This document shows positions 55,246 through 63,416 of a stretch of 64,000 nucleotides of DNA, one piece after another. The stretch covers positions 1 to 64,000 of the forward strand of contig DAOUFI010000025.1 of assembly GCA_034430175.1 (NCBI GenBank), given 5' to 3'. A program made the position numbers and the translations under genes. This stretch comes from UBA6107 sp034430175. Its GTDB lineage: Bacteria > Chloroflexota > Anaerolineae > Anaerolineales > Anaerolineaceae. The notes beneath the pieces were generated by a model. The model did no database searches. It was not told where the DNA came from and was given only the letters and a program-made list of their open reading frames with translations. Every line of letters begins with the position of its first letter. Within the stretch, counting starts at the first letter, position 1.

Positions 55246-55265
55246 CTGATTATTATTCTAATCAG
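55246..55265. promoter_or_regulatory. inverted repeat, candidate operator upstream of the HD-GYP operon
   Basis: CTGATTA (55246-55252), six bases, TAATCAG (55259-55265) is a perfect 7-6-7 inverted repeat 51 bases before the HD-GYP gene start, in the divergent gap shared with ligA. No clear promoter could be read for the leftward operon. Confidence 0.35.
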
Positions 55266-55379
55266 TTCTAATAAGAAAATGAATAAAAATACCATAAAAT
55301 TACAACAACATAACTATAAACTAAGTAATAAGTTGTTAACGCGGAGATTGGAAGAATTCAAGTGAAGGGAGAACGATAC

Positions 55380-55388
55380 TGCTATAAT
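55380..55388 (+). promoter_or_regulatory. candidate ligA promoter (extended -10)
   Basis: TGCTATAAT is an extended consensus -10 with a poor -35. The predicted start is near 55395, giving a very short leader with AGGAG (55396-55400) six bases before the ATG. Confidence 0.55.
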
Positions 55389-55405
55389 TTATTCAGGAGT
55401 GAAAT

Positions 55406-57442
55406 ATGACTGATGCAAATCTCTCGCTCGAATACGAAAGATTAAAGAAAGAGATCAATTTTCACAATTACCGTTATCACGTTCTGGATGCCCCGCTGAT
55501 CAGCGATCTTGAATTCGATAAGTTGATGGTTAGGATTCGAGAAATTGAGGGTTCGCATCCTGAATGGATTGGACCGGATTCTCCAACACGACGTGCAGGC
55601 GCTCGTCCACTGGATCGTTTTGTAAAGGTAAAACACCCGGCTCCGATTTTAAGTCTGGCTAATGCTTTTAATTCGGATGATTTACGTGCCTGGTATGATC
55701 GCATTGTTAAACTGGATGAACGGGTGGCAAAAGCCGGATTTGTAATGGAACCCAAGATTGATGGGTTAACCGTTGTGCTACACTACGAAAATGGCATACT
55801 TGTGAAAGGTGCCACCCGAGGAGATGGTGAAATTGGGGAAGATATCACAGAAAATTTGCGTACCGTTAGAGCGATACCCCTCCATATCCCCGTTGAAAAA
55901 AATGGCCAACATGTTCCACAGCGATTCGTAGTAAGGGGTGAGGCTTTTATCTTTGTTAAAGACTTCAATGATTTAAATCGAAAACTGGAAGAAGCGGGTG
56001 AGAAAACTTATCTCAATCCTCGCAACACAGCTGCCGGATCATTACGCCAGCTCGATCCGGCGCTTACCGCGGCTCGCCCATTAACGCTTCTAACTTATGC
56101 CATTGTTGATTCTTCGGAACCGACTCCACGAACCCAATGGGAGACGTTGAATTATTTAAGGTCATTAGGTTTTCCGGTGACTGATTTGGCCACTAGACAA
56201 AACACGATCGAGGATGTAATCGGTCAAGTACCTGTTTGGATTGAAAAACGTGACTCTATTCCATTTGAGGTCGATGGGGTTGTGATCAAACTAGATGATT
56301 TGATTGTCGCTGAGGAACTCGGTTTTGTTGGCAAGGATCCTCGCGGCGCGATCGCGCTCAAATACCCGGCAAGAGAAGTGACCACGGTTCTAAAAGAAAT
56401 CGGCGTCAATGTGGGACGAACCGGTGTACTTACTCCATACGCCATGTTCGAACCGGTTGAGGTGGGGGGAGTGATGGTCAAGCAGGCGACACTGCATAAT
56501 TTTGACTATATCGAAGAAAAAGATATTCGGATAGGCGACAGAGTATTGATAAAGCGTGCTGGGGATGTAATTCCATATGTGATCGGACCGATCAAAGATG
56601 CCAGGACGGGGAACGAGAGAAGATTTACGCCCCCTACAGTTTGTCCTTCTTGTGGACAACCCACCGAGCATTTCGATGGAGAAGTGGCGTGGTTTTGTGT
56701 CAATTCGTCCTGCCCGGCTCAATTGGTGCGTAACGTAGAGCACTTTGTCTCACGCGGAGCCATGGACATCATTGGTATGGGTATCAAAATTGTGGAGCAG
56801 GTGGTGGAGAGCGGTTTGGTCAAGGATGTCGCTGATATTTACACTTTAGACAAGAGCAAATTGTTAACCTTGGAAGGTTTTGCAGATAAAAAGGCGGATA
56901 ATCTGCTGGAATCGATAAAGGCTTCAAAATCTCAGCCATTGGCAAGATTGATTAACGCGTTGGGAATACGCGGGGTGGGTGAGGTCATGGCAGCAGAGCT
57001 GGCCAAACGTTTCACAGACCTGGATCAATTGAAGGAAATCAACAAATTTCAATTACAGAGCATTGAAGGAATTGGTCCAAATATCGCTGAAGCCATTGCT
57101 GATTGGTTCAGACGACCGGTAAACCGGGAGTTAATAGAGAAGCTGAGAAGGTTGGGTGTCTGGCCAGTATCTTTGAGACAGGAACGAAGCGATGATGAGA
57201 ATATTTTGAATGGCTTAACTTTCGTTATCACCGGTACCCTGCCGACACTTTCGAGGGATCAAGCAAAAGCGCTCATTGAAAGGTATGGTGGTAAAGTGAC
57301 AGATAGTGTGAGCAAGAATACCAGTTACCTGGTGGTCGGCGAGGCTGCTGGATCAAAATTGGATAAAGCAAAAGCGCTAAATGTGACTCTGCTAGATGAA
57401 GAAGGGCTGAAGGAATTGATCCGGAATCAGGGACAGGCATGA
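55406..57442 (+). CDS. ligA: NAD-dependent DNA ligase
   Basis: Seals nicks using NAD in replication and repair. The 678 residues show all domains: the Ia domain (about 1-70), adenylation domain with the nucleophile Lys in MEPKIDGLTV, OB fold (about 325-400), four-cysteine zinc finger (CPSCGQ and CVNSSCPAQ, about 413-435), helix-hairpin-helix repeats, and a C-terminal BRCT domain (about 597-675). The next gene overlaps by 4 bp. Nothing is missing relative to the family. Confidence 0.97.
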   Translation: MTDANLSLEYERLKKEINFHNYRYHVLDAPLISDLEFDKLMVRIREIEGSHPEWIGPDSPTRRAGARPLDRFVKVKHPAPILSLANAFNSDDLRAWYDRIVKLDERVAKAGFVMEPKIDGLTVVLHYENGILVKGATRGDGEIGEDITENLRTVRAIPLHIPVEKNGQHVPQRFVVRGEAFIFVKDFNDLNRKLEEAGEKTYLNPRNTAAGSLRQLDPALTAARPLTLLTYAIVDSSEPTPRTQWETLNYLRSLGFPVTDLATRQNTIEDVIGQVPVWIEKRDSIPFEVDGVVIKLDDLIVAEELGFVGKDPRGAIALKYPAREVTTVLKEIGVNVGRTGVLTPYAMFEPVEVGGVMVKQATLHNFDYIEEKDIRIGDRVLIKRAGDVIPYVIGPIKDARTGNERRFTPPTVCPSCGQPTEHFDGEVAWFCVNSSCPAQLVRNVEHFVSRGAMDIIGMGIKIVEQVVESGLVKDVADIYTLDKSKLLTLEGFADKKADNLLESIKASKSQPLARLINALGIRGVGEVMAAELAKRFTDLDQLKEINKFQLQSIEGIGPNIAEAIADWFRRPVNRELIEKLRRLGVWPVSLRQERSDDENILNGLTFVITGTLPTLSRDQAKALIERYGGKVTDSVSKNTSYLVVGEAAGSKLDKAKALNVTLLDEEGLKELIRNQGQA

Positions 57443-58632
57443 GGGACTATCCAGTTTTGAAATTGCGCACTGGCCGGGAAAAATCTCTGCTGCACAGACA
57501 TCCGTGGATATTCGCATCCGCGATCGATAAAATTATTGGGACACCGAATGCCGGAGATACCTTGCTGGTACTGGGGGCAGACGGGATGGCATTAGGGCTG
57601 GCGTCATACAGTCCCAAATCACAAATCCGCGCGCGAATGTGGACATTTGATGCAGAGAAAACCATCGACACGAGGTTCTTCTCAGAGAAAATAGCAAAAG
57701 CAATAACTTTGCGTGAAGAAACAATCCCGATTACTTCAACGAGCGCCATGCGATTGATCCACGGTGAATCGGATGGATTGCCGGGATTGATTGTAGATCG
57801 ATACAATGATATTCTGGTTGTCCAGATAACCACACCGGGGATCGAAACGCATAGAAACGAAATAATCGATGTCCTGAGCGCTTTGGATGGAATAAAAGGC
57901 ATCTACGAACGTTCAGACGTGGATATAAGAGAATTAGAAGGGCTCGAACCAGTCGCAGGAGTGATTAAGGGAAAGGCACCTGAAGTACCCATGACGATTG
58001 AAGAAAATGGGCTCAAGTTTCAGGTTGACCTTGTTAATGGTCAAAAAACCGGATTCTTTCTCGATCAACGTGATAATCGACAATGTTTACGCGGACTGGT
58101 GAAGGGGAAATCGGTGCTGAACTGCTTTTGTTACACCGGGGCTTTTTCAGCCTATGCTTTCGCGGGTGGAGCTGAAAAAGTACTCTCGATGGATTCCTCC
58201 GACTCAGCCATGGAGCAGGTCGCGGTCAATCTCGCGCTTAACGGGTTTGGTGACGCTGATTCTGAATTAATGACCGCTGATGTATTCACTGCTTTGCGCA
58301 AGTTCCGTGATTCACGCCGTAGTTTTGATGTCATAATTCTGGATCCTCCCAAGTTCGCCCCAACGATCGCCCAGGCAGAAAAAGCCGCTCGAGGATATAA
58401 AGATATCAACCTGTTGGCATTCAAGCTGCTCAACCCAGGTGGATTACTTTTCACTTTTTCCTGTTCTGGCGGCATTTCTCGCGATTTCTTTCAGAAGATT
58501 ATCACCGGCGCGGCACTGGACGCCGGTGTGGATGCCCGCATCGTTGCCCAATTGTCACAGGCAGCCGATCACCCGATCGCGTTGAATTTCCCCGAGGGGG
58601 CGTATTTGAAGGGGTTGGTCTGCAAGATTTAA
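57439..58632 (+). CDS. RlmI-type class I SAM-dependent rRNA methyltransferase
   Basis: A 397-residue methyltransferase of the RlmI/RlmK family that modifies cytosine in 23S rRNA in characterised members. An N-terminal PUA domain (about 1-70, RHPWIFASAIDKI), an EEHEE-like middle region (LIHGESDGLPGLIVDRY), and a Rossmann catalytic domain with VLNCFCYTGAFSAYA, the acidic VLSMDSS and VIILDPPKFAP near residue 305. The ATGA overlap with ligA implies coupling. The exact position methylated cannot be told from sequence, so no symbol is given. Confidence 0.88.
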   Translation: MRDYPVLKLRTGREKSLLHRHPWIFASAIDKIIGTPNAGDTLLVLGADGMALGLASYSPKSQIRARMWTFDAEKTIDTRFFSEKIAKAITLREETIPITSTSAMRLIHGESDGLPGLIVDRYNDILVVQITTPGIETHRNEIIDVLSALDGIKGIYERSDVDIRELEGLEPVAGVIKGKAPEVPMTIEENGLKFQVDLVNGQKTGFFLDQRDNRQCLRGLVKGKSVLNCFCYTGAFSAYAFAGGAEKVLSMDSSDSAMEQVAVNLALNGFGDADSELMTADVFTALRKFRDSRRSFDVIILDPPKFAPTIAQAEKAARGYKDINLLAFKLLNPGGLLFTFSCSGGISRDFFQKIITGAALDAGVDARIVAQLSQAADHPIALNFPEGAYLKGLVCKI

Positions 58633-58637
58633 ATGGT

Positions 58638-58665
58638 GTAGGGGCACAGCATGCTGTGCCCCTAC
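58638..58665. repeat. 28-bp perfect palindrome between the RlmI-type gene and tmRNA
   Basis: GTAGGGGCACAGCA (58638-58651) followed at once by its exact reverse complement (58652-58665). It lies between converging genes, five bases after the methyltransferase stop and four before the tmRNA 3' end. It could be a bidirectional terminator (no T-run) or a dispersed REP-like palindrome. Confidence 0.85.
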
Positions 58666-58669
58666 GATA

Positions 58670-59063
58670 TGGTGGAGATGGCGGGAATTGAACCCGCGTC
58701 CGAACGATTCAACCCTCGGATTTCTACATGCGTAGATCCTCCTGATAGTCGCTCCTGGTCGATGGAGGAACAGGAATCGACAAGAGCCATCCGCTCAAGC
58801 CCGAAAGCCCTCTTTCGCGCTGCTCGCGGCTTGCAGCACGGCACTCTTACTTTGTGACGCCCGCTCTGCTACCGGTAAGAGGGCGGAGCAGGCAGACGTG
58901 ACACCGAAGTGTCAGATCAGATTCGGCTCACTGCTAGGCAGCGAGGGGAAGAGCTGATACGGAAGTGCGGTTGGCACTTAAAGTTTTGTACTGAGTTTAC
59001 GAGGTCGGTACCTCTCGGCACGCAATCCGGGATCAGCCTCGCCCGTCGAAGCCTGTCATCCCC
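58670..59063 (-). ncRNA. ssrA: transfer-messenger RNA (tmRNA)
   Basis: A 394-nt tmRNA that rescues ribosomes stalled on truncated mRNAs and tags the product for proteolysis. The 5' end GGGGATGACAGGCTTCGACG pairs with 3' CATCTCC; the T-arm GCGGGTTCAATTCCCGC and an encoded ACCA end close the tRNA-like domain. After a TTTAAGT stretch the resume codon GCC opens a tag frame reading ANRTSVSALPLAA, stop TAG; the -LAA end is the usual degradation signal. G/C-rich segments between carry the expected pseudoknots. It converges with the RlmI-type gene. Confidence 0.95.
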
Positions 59064-59076
59064 GGGTGTTAAGGAT

Positions 59077-59082
59077 ATTATA
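59077..59082 (-). promoter_or_regulatory. candidate -10 of the tmRNA promoter
   Basis: TATAAT on the minus strand, 13 bases before the tmRNA 5' end. The -35 at 17 bases (ACGATT) is a poor match. Confidence 0.5.
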
Positions 59083-59137
59083 ACCGGAATAGGTAAGAAA
59101 ATCGTTAATGCGGATTTTCTCTTAAGGCGGAACCTTA

Positions 59138-59390
59138 GGGCAATAATAATAAATCCTGATGGGTGCAGGTGACTTGAGCCTATAGCCTTGATTTACGCCA
59201 AAAATCCCTTATGGGATTCTGAGTGGGCAAGACACACACTGACGGGTGCAGGTGACTCGATCCTGCGACATGATTTAAATTAAGAATCCCTAACGGGATT
59301 TTTTGGTGGGCAAGATACACCCTTACGGGTACAGGTGACTCGATCCTGCGACCTTGATTAAAATTAAAAATCCCTGGCAGGATTTTTAAG
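59138..59390 (-). repeat. three tandem copies of the tRNA-Val 3' end plus terminator
   Basis: Downstream of tRNA-Val, units start on the plus strand at about 59138, 59224 and 59307 (the true tRNA end is at 59391), a period of 83-86 bp. Read on the minus strand, each has GTCGCAGGATCGAGTCACCTG (tRNA-Val T-arm with a widened loop; shown in part), an extra stem-forming piece such as ACCCGTAAGGGTGTAT, CTTGCCCAC (acceptor end), and an AAATCCC...GGGATTT hairpin. Similarity falls with distance: the copy next to the tRNA is the closest match, while the farthest (59138-59223) has lost the GTCGCAGG and CTTGCCC identity in part. The terminator of the true tRNA lies at 59367-59388. Confidence 0.9.
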
Positions 59391-59464
59391 TGGGCAAGAC
59401 AGGACTCGAACCTGCGACCTTCTCTGTGTAAGAGAGACGCTCTAACCAACTGAGCTACTCGCCC
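59391..59464 (-). tRNA. tRNA-Val (TAC)
   Basis: A 74-nt cloverleaf. Acceptor GGGCGAG/CTTGCCC (one G-T pair); D arm GCTC/GAGC; anticodon stem TCTCT/AGAGA with loop CTTACAC, anticodon TAC; T arm GCAGG TTCGAGT CCTGT; discriminator A. CCA is not encoded. No strong promoter could be assigned in 59465-59516. Confidence 0.95.
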
Positions 59465-59516
59465 AACGGCTCAATTCTAAATCATAATCTTTTTCTTGTA
59501 AACGGAAGAAGTAAGA

Positions 59517-60086
59517 TCATGATGATAATCGCCACTGGTTTGTACCTGGATCAAGTTCCCAGAGTTCCCATTCATATGTTTTTGGATTCATCCACAGGTC
59601 CATGGTTTGGTTTTCTGGCTCATCGGCGGGCTGCCGATAACGCAAAGACAAGCTGCTTGGCCACCATTTGAAAAAGCCAATGGCAGTGCTGAATAAGCTG
59701 GCACCTAAGGTGAAAACGGCTGCCGCGGCTGCTAAACCTGCATTCTGTCCTTTGGCATTTCGTTCACTTTGGATCTTCAAGCAACTAGGATCTCTTGGCT
59801 GAAGGATTTCCCAGCCTTCTTTTTCCAATTCTTCGTCAGTATCGATAACCAACATGTGATATTCATTCCAAAAGTGTTGAGCGGCTTGCGCGGCTGGTGT
59901 GTCTTCAGCATTTAACCAACCACTCTCATCCATGTTGCGGAAATGGAATATCACAGTTAAGTATCGCCAATTTCTGGTAACAGCGACAGGTAAAGGAGGA
60001 GGGCCAAGCATGCTCCCGCAATAACGGCATTTAATTGCATCTTCGAGGATTTCTTCCGCGCAATATGGACATTTTTTTGTTCCCAT
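59517..60086 (-). CDS. zinc-ribbon protein of unknown function
   Basis: A 189-residue protein from ATG 60086, which has GGAGGGG six bases upstream. An N-terminal zinc-ribbon (CPYCAEEILEDAIKCRYCGS, residues about 5-24) is followed by a hydrophilic domain (about 35-110). One hydrophobic Ala-rich segment lies at about 115-135 (AGLAAAAAVFTLGASLFSTA). A Trp-rich C-terminal part ends WELDPGTNQWRLSS. The ribbon is of the type seen on many membrane proteins of unknown role. It is transcribed divergently from the FAH-family gene, 157 bases apart. Confidence 0.75.
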   Translation of the reverse strand: MGTKKCPYCAEEILEDAIKCRYCGSMLGPPPLPVAVTRNWRYLTVIFHFRNMDESGWLNAEDTPAAQAAQHFWNEYHMLVIDTDEELEKEGWEILQPRDPSCLKIQSERNAKGQNAGLAAAAAVFTLGASLFSTAIGFFKWWPSSLSLRYRQPADEPENQTMDLWMNPKTYEWELWELDPGTNQWRLSS

Positions 60087-60178
60087 TAATAACCCCTCCA
60101 TTTCGCAGATAAAAACCTTAGAAATCCATTTGTTTATTACAACTCAACAAAATAATTTGAAATTAAATTAATTGAAAA

Positions 60179-60207
60179 TTCATGATACATGAAGTTTACA
60201 CTATAAT
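60179..60207 (+). promoter_or_regulatory. candidate promoter and operator of the FAH-family gene
   Basis: TTCATG ATA CATGAA (60179-60193) is a perfect inverted repeat lying over the -35 position of a consensus TATAAT (60202-60207). A repressor bound there would block polymerase. A GGAG site and ATG 60244 follow. Confidence 0.45.
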
Positions 60208-60243
60208 CTAAAGTACAGGCAAAACAATTTCAACGGAGAACTT

Positions 60244-61011
60244 ATGAAATTATTGCGCTTTCGCGGAACTGATAATAAAGACAATTATGGTTGGTTGATG
60301 GATGACCATGTCGGGTTGATTGAAGGGGATATCTTTGGAGAGTACCGACGGTTGGAACCGAATATCCCTTTGAAATCAGTGGAGTTGTTGGTGCCAGTCC
60401 ATCCTACCAAGGTGATCTGCATGGGGCGAAATTACGTGGAACACGCCAAGGAAAAAGGCGAGGAGATTCCCGAAGTGCCTATGCTCTTTGTAAAAGTAAA
60501 TTCAGCGTTGTTGGCGCATCAAGGCACAATACAGATACCGCCACAATCGGCTCAGGTGGAACACGAAGCTGAGTTGGTGGCTGTGATAGGCAAGCGTGGA
60601 CGCTGGATACCAGCAGAAGAAGCGCACAAGTATATTTTGGGTTACACCATCGGTAATGACGTTACAGCACGTGACCTGCAACGCAGCGATGATCAATGGA
60701 CCCGCGCTAAGGGATTCGATACCTTCTGTCCGGTAGGACCTTGGATCGAGACCGACCTGGACACGGCAGATGTTCTCATCACCTGCAAGGTCAATTCGGA
60801 ATTGCGGCAAATGGCATCGACCAAGGAGATGCTTTTTACTGTTCCCCAGATTGTTGCTTTTATTTCATCGATCATGACACTTGAACCCGGAGACCTCATT
60901 TTTACGGGCACTCCAGCGGGCGTTGGCACGTTGGAAGACAATGACCGCGTTGAGATTACGATCGAGGGGATTGGGACTCTTATTAACCAGGTCGGGCTGG
61001 AAAATCACTAA
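60244..61011 (+). CDS. fumarylacetoacetate hydrolase-family protein
   Basis: A 255-residue metal-dependent C-C hydrolase, isomerase or oxaloacetate decarboxylase-type enzyme. The N-terminal 55 residues are the small cap domain; the FAH core starts at VICMGRNYVEHAKEKG. Metal ligands are seen in QVEHEAELV (Glu) and IGNDVTARDLQ (Asp), with the conserved GDLIFTGTPAGVG near residue 220. Members act on acylpyruvates, hydroxy-heptadienedioates or oxaloacetate, and the sequence does not tell which. A palindrome over its promoter suggests it is regulated alone. Confidence 0.88.
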   Translation: MKLLRFRGTDNKDNYGWLMDDHVGLIEGDIFGEYRRLEPNIPLKSVELLVPVHPTKVICMGRNYVEHAKEKGEEIPEVPMLFVKVNSALLAHQGTIQIPPQSAQVEHEAELVAVIGKRGRWIPAEEAHKYILGYTIGNDVTARDLQRSDDQWTRAKGFDTFCPVGPWIETDLDTADVLITCKVNSELRQMASTKEMLFTVPQIVAFISSIMTLEPGDLIFTGTPAGVGTLEDNDRVEITIEGIGTLINQVGLENH

Positions 61012-61032
61012 ATTCATACTATACTAAATAGG

Positions 61033-61806
61033 ATGAACATTGTCCGTAAGATACCACGAGAAATCATTACACTAATCGCTGGGGTGATATTACTAATCAG
61101 CGGTATCGTGGGTAGTGCGATCTTACTTATTTCACGCAGCGAGGAAGACAGTTCCAAAATTGCGTATTTTGATACACAGACAGCCCTTGCGTCGATACCG
61201 CAATTACTTATGCCGACAGCTATTGTGAGCGCAACAAGCGAACAGACATTAACTGCCACCATGTCTCCCACGCCTGTTACTATTGGGCTTTACCTGGACT
61301 TTGACAGTTATTTCGTACACGCTCCAGTTGATTCAGACCTTGAAAATCCTGCGATTCCGGATCGGATCGTCATTCCTGCTATTGGTTTAGACGCTCCCGT
61401 GGTTATAGCTGAGTTCAACTATACTAAGATTGAAGGAGAAACTTTTGGTCAATGGTTGGCTCCATCTGAGTACGCTGCTGGTTGGCATCCAAATTCTGCC
61501 TTATTAGGAGAACCAGGCAACACAGTTATCAATGGACATCACAATGAGTATGGAAAAGTGTTTGAGAAAATTGTGGATTTAAAAGTCGGGGATGAGATAG
61601 ATGTCTATTCAAAGGGCAGGATGTTCGCATACGTGGTCGCAAATCCACCCATGAAATTGCTTGAGTTTTATCAAAACGTGGAGACGAGGTTAAACAATGC
61701 CCGATGGTTGGCTCATACCGACGATGAGCGATTAACACTGGTGACATGTTGGCCGCCATTGTCCAATACTTATCGGGTCATTGTCGTGGCACGACCGATG
61801 AAATAA
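61033..61806 (+). CDS. sortase, class D/E-like
   Basis: A 257-residue membrane transpeptidase. N-terminal TM helix (about 9-35), a spacer, then the sortase beta-barrel (about 105-255). The catalytic His is H169 in VINGHHNEYG, Cys is C239 in TLVTCWPP, and Arg is R248 in NTYRVIVV. Sortases join proteins to the wall or to each other at LPXTG-like motifs; no substrate with such a motif is encoded in the window. A TATACT (61020-61025) ends seven bases before the ATG and no Shine-Dalgarno fits, so the transcript may be leaderless. It converges with a second sortase-like gene. Confidence 0.9.
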   Translation: MNIVRKIPREIITLIAGVILLISGIVGSAILLISRSEEDSSKIAYFDTQTALASIPQLLMPTAIVSATSEQTLTATMSPTPVTIGLYLDFDSYFVHAPVDSDLENPAIPDRIVIPAIGLDAPVVIAEFNYTKIEGETFGQWLAPSEYAAGWHPNSALLGEPGNTVINGHHNEYGKVFEKIVDLKVGDEIDVYSKGRMFAYVVANPPMKLLEFYQNVETRLNNARWLAHTDDERLTLVTCWPPLSNTYRVIVVARPMK

Positions 61807-61811
61807 TTCTA

Positions 61812-62462
61812 TCAGTTGATTGAGGGGGAGATGTCGACAGCGGGTTCGGCGATTATGAATAATCTACCCCACGAGTCGACACCATCTTTGGCGATGCAGG
61901 TTTGTAAAACAAGTCTTTCTTTGACAGCGTAAATGGTTTGGAAGACAGTGCTTACATCCAGAATCGTGGAAGGATCTTCAAGATCTCTGAAGGAGGAATA
62001 TGGACTGGTTGGGGAAAGAGCCTGGTATTGTTTGATCTGGGTAACTGAATAATTGCGGGCGCTGCCATCGCCATAAACGAGTGTGATAATGTCCCCAACC
62101 TGGAGGAGAGAGAAATTGGCACCTGCCAAGTTGTTATGAGCAACTAATCCGACGGAACCATATTTTGACGCATAAGCGAACTGTGTGACAACTCCATCCT
62201 GGGTGGAGACATAGCTGGGCTTGCCGGCAGGTTGCTGAACGACAGGATCGGCGAGGATGGAATCAACGTAAACACCTACAAGTTGTGAACTATTGCCGTT
62301 GATGACACTTTTGGTAAACTCACCAAAGGACGTTTCAGGAGCAACAAATTCTGCTGAAAAAGACGGAGATGCATTGCCGGAAACCGGGATCGCCAGGAAG
62401 GAGAAAGACGGTAAAATGATGGCAAATAAAATACTAATTCGAGTAAAAACATTTTTCAACAT
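61812..62462 (-). CDS. divergent sortase-family protein
   Basis: A 216-residue secreted protein: a signal segment (about 5-28) and then a sortase-like barrel. The triad is visible as His in VGLVAHNNLAG, Cys in RLVLQTCIAKDG, and Arg in SWGRLFIIAEP, in the right order and spacing. It lacks the proline-containing loop of the neighbour (TCWPP) and has an insertion between strands, so it is a distinct type. It converges on the other sortase gene with a five-base gap. Activity is inferred from the triad. Confidence 0.78.
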   Translation of the reverse strand: MLKNVFTRISILFAIILPSFSFLAIPVSGNASPSFSAEFVAPETSFGEFTKSVINGNSSQLVGVYVDSILADPVVQQPAGKPSYVSTQDGVVTQFAYASKYGSVGLVAHNNLAGANFSLLQVGDIITLVYGDGSARNYSVTQIKQYQALSPTSPYSSFRDLEDPSTILDVSTVFQTIYAVKERLVLQTCIAKDGVDSWGRLFIIAEPAVDISPSIN

Positions 62463-62602
62463 GCATACATATTAAATTAACAATTAATAAAGAACAATCG
62501 TAAAAACGTATCATAATTGAAAACTAACAGTTATGTTAGATTAGTAATTGGAAAAGGATTTGGAGGAAAATGATTGATGAAATGAGTGAAAAAATATTGC
62601 GG

Positions 62603-62608
62603 TATAAT
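62603..62608 (+). promoter_or_regulatory. candidate -10 of the yebC promoter
   Basis: GCGGTATAAT carries a consensus -10 hexamer 47 bases before the yebC start; the -35 at 17 bases is poor. GAAGGAG follows at 62641-62647. Confidence 0.45.
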
Positions 62609-62655
62609 CTATTCATTCGACCGAAATTATTCTTTTCTTTTGAAGGAGTTTGTGT

Positions 62656-63411
62656 ATGTCCGGGCATTCGAAATGGGCAACTATTAAGCGTAAGAAAGGC
62701 GTTGCAGACGCCAAACGTGGGCAAGTTTTCACGCGGCTGACAAGAGAAATTGTCATGGCTGCAAGAGAAGGCGGAGCTGATCCGGATACCAATTTCCGCT
62801 TACGACTTGCAGTAGATAAAGCACGCTCCCAAAGTATGCCCAAAGAGAATATTGAAAGAGCAATAAAACGAGCCACTGGAGAAGGAAAAGAAGGGGATGT
62901 TTACGAAGAAGTATTTTACGAAGGATATGGTCCCAACGGTGTGGCTTTGATCATTGAATGCGTCACCGAAAATCGTAACAGGACTGTTGCAGAAATTCGC
63001 CATGCGCTCACTCGCTCAGGTGGAAGCATGGGAGAGGTCGGTTCTGTGTCTTGGCAATTTAAGCGTGCCGCGGTGTTTACTTTTCCAAACGAGGGGAATT
63101 CTTTTGATAAAATCTTCGAACTTGCGGTCGAGGGCGGGGCTGACGATGTGACCCAGGATGATGAAGAAATCGAGGTCGTTGCTCCTGTAGAATCCTTCAA
63201 GACCCTTGTGGATCGTTTCCGCACAGCCAACTTGACTCCTGTAGAAGCCGAATTAAGAATGCTTCCCAACCAGGAGATGGAACTCAATGTTAGCGATACA
63301 TTACAGGTTGTACGCACCATTGAAGCCATCGAAGAAATGGACGACGTGCAGAATGTGTATTCCAACCTTAAGATCTCCGATGAAGCAATGGCAGCGATGG
63401 AGTCTGAGTAA
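62656..63411 (+). CDS. yebC: YebC/PmpR-family regulatory protein
   Basis: A 251-residue TACO1/YebC protein, proposed as a transcription factor in some bacteria and as a ribosome-associated factor easing polyproline stalls in others. ATG 62656 (MSGHSKWATIKRKKG, the universal start) has GAAGGAG eight bases upstream. The body includes VYEEVFYEGYGPNGVALIIE and the acidic loop DDVTQDDEEIEVV. It is followed after five bases by ruvC, a pairing found in very many bacteria. Confidence 0.95.
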   Translation: MSGHSKWATIKRKKGVADAKRGQVFTRLTREIVMAAREGGADPDTNFRLRLAVDKARSQSMPKENIERAIKRATGEGKEGDVYEEVFYEGYGPNGVALIIECVTENRNRTVAEIRHALTRSGGSMGEVGSVSWQFKRAAVFTFPNEGNSFDKIFELAVEGGADDVTQDDEEIEVVAPVESFKTLVDRFRTANLTPVEAELRMLPNQEMELNVSDTLQVVRTIEAIEEMDDVQNVYSNLKISDEAMAAMESE

Positions 63412-63416
63412 TTCAT

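Noticed and set aside
58651..59172. Open frames on both strands across the tmRNA region
   Set aside because: They coincide with the structured tmRNA and show no protein family features.
59138..59390. Possible CRISPR array downstream of tRNA-Val
   Set aside because: The units are diverged copies of the tRNA-Val tail with terminators; no spacers of unrelated sequence.
62570..62739. Small open frame beginning MIDEMSEKILRYN after a GGAGG, running out of frame into yebC
   Set aside because: The Shine-Dalgarno spacing is too short, the frame contains the likely yebC promoter, and it overlaps the well-supported yebC start. A leader peptide is possible but not supported.
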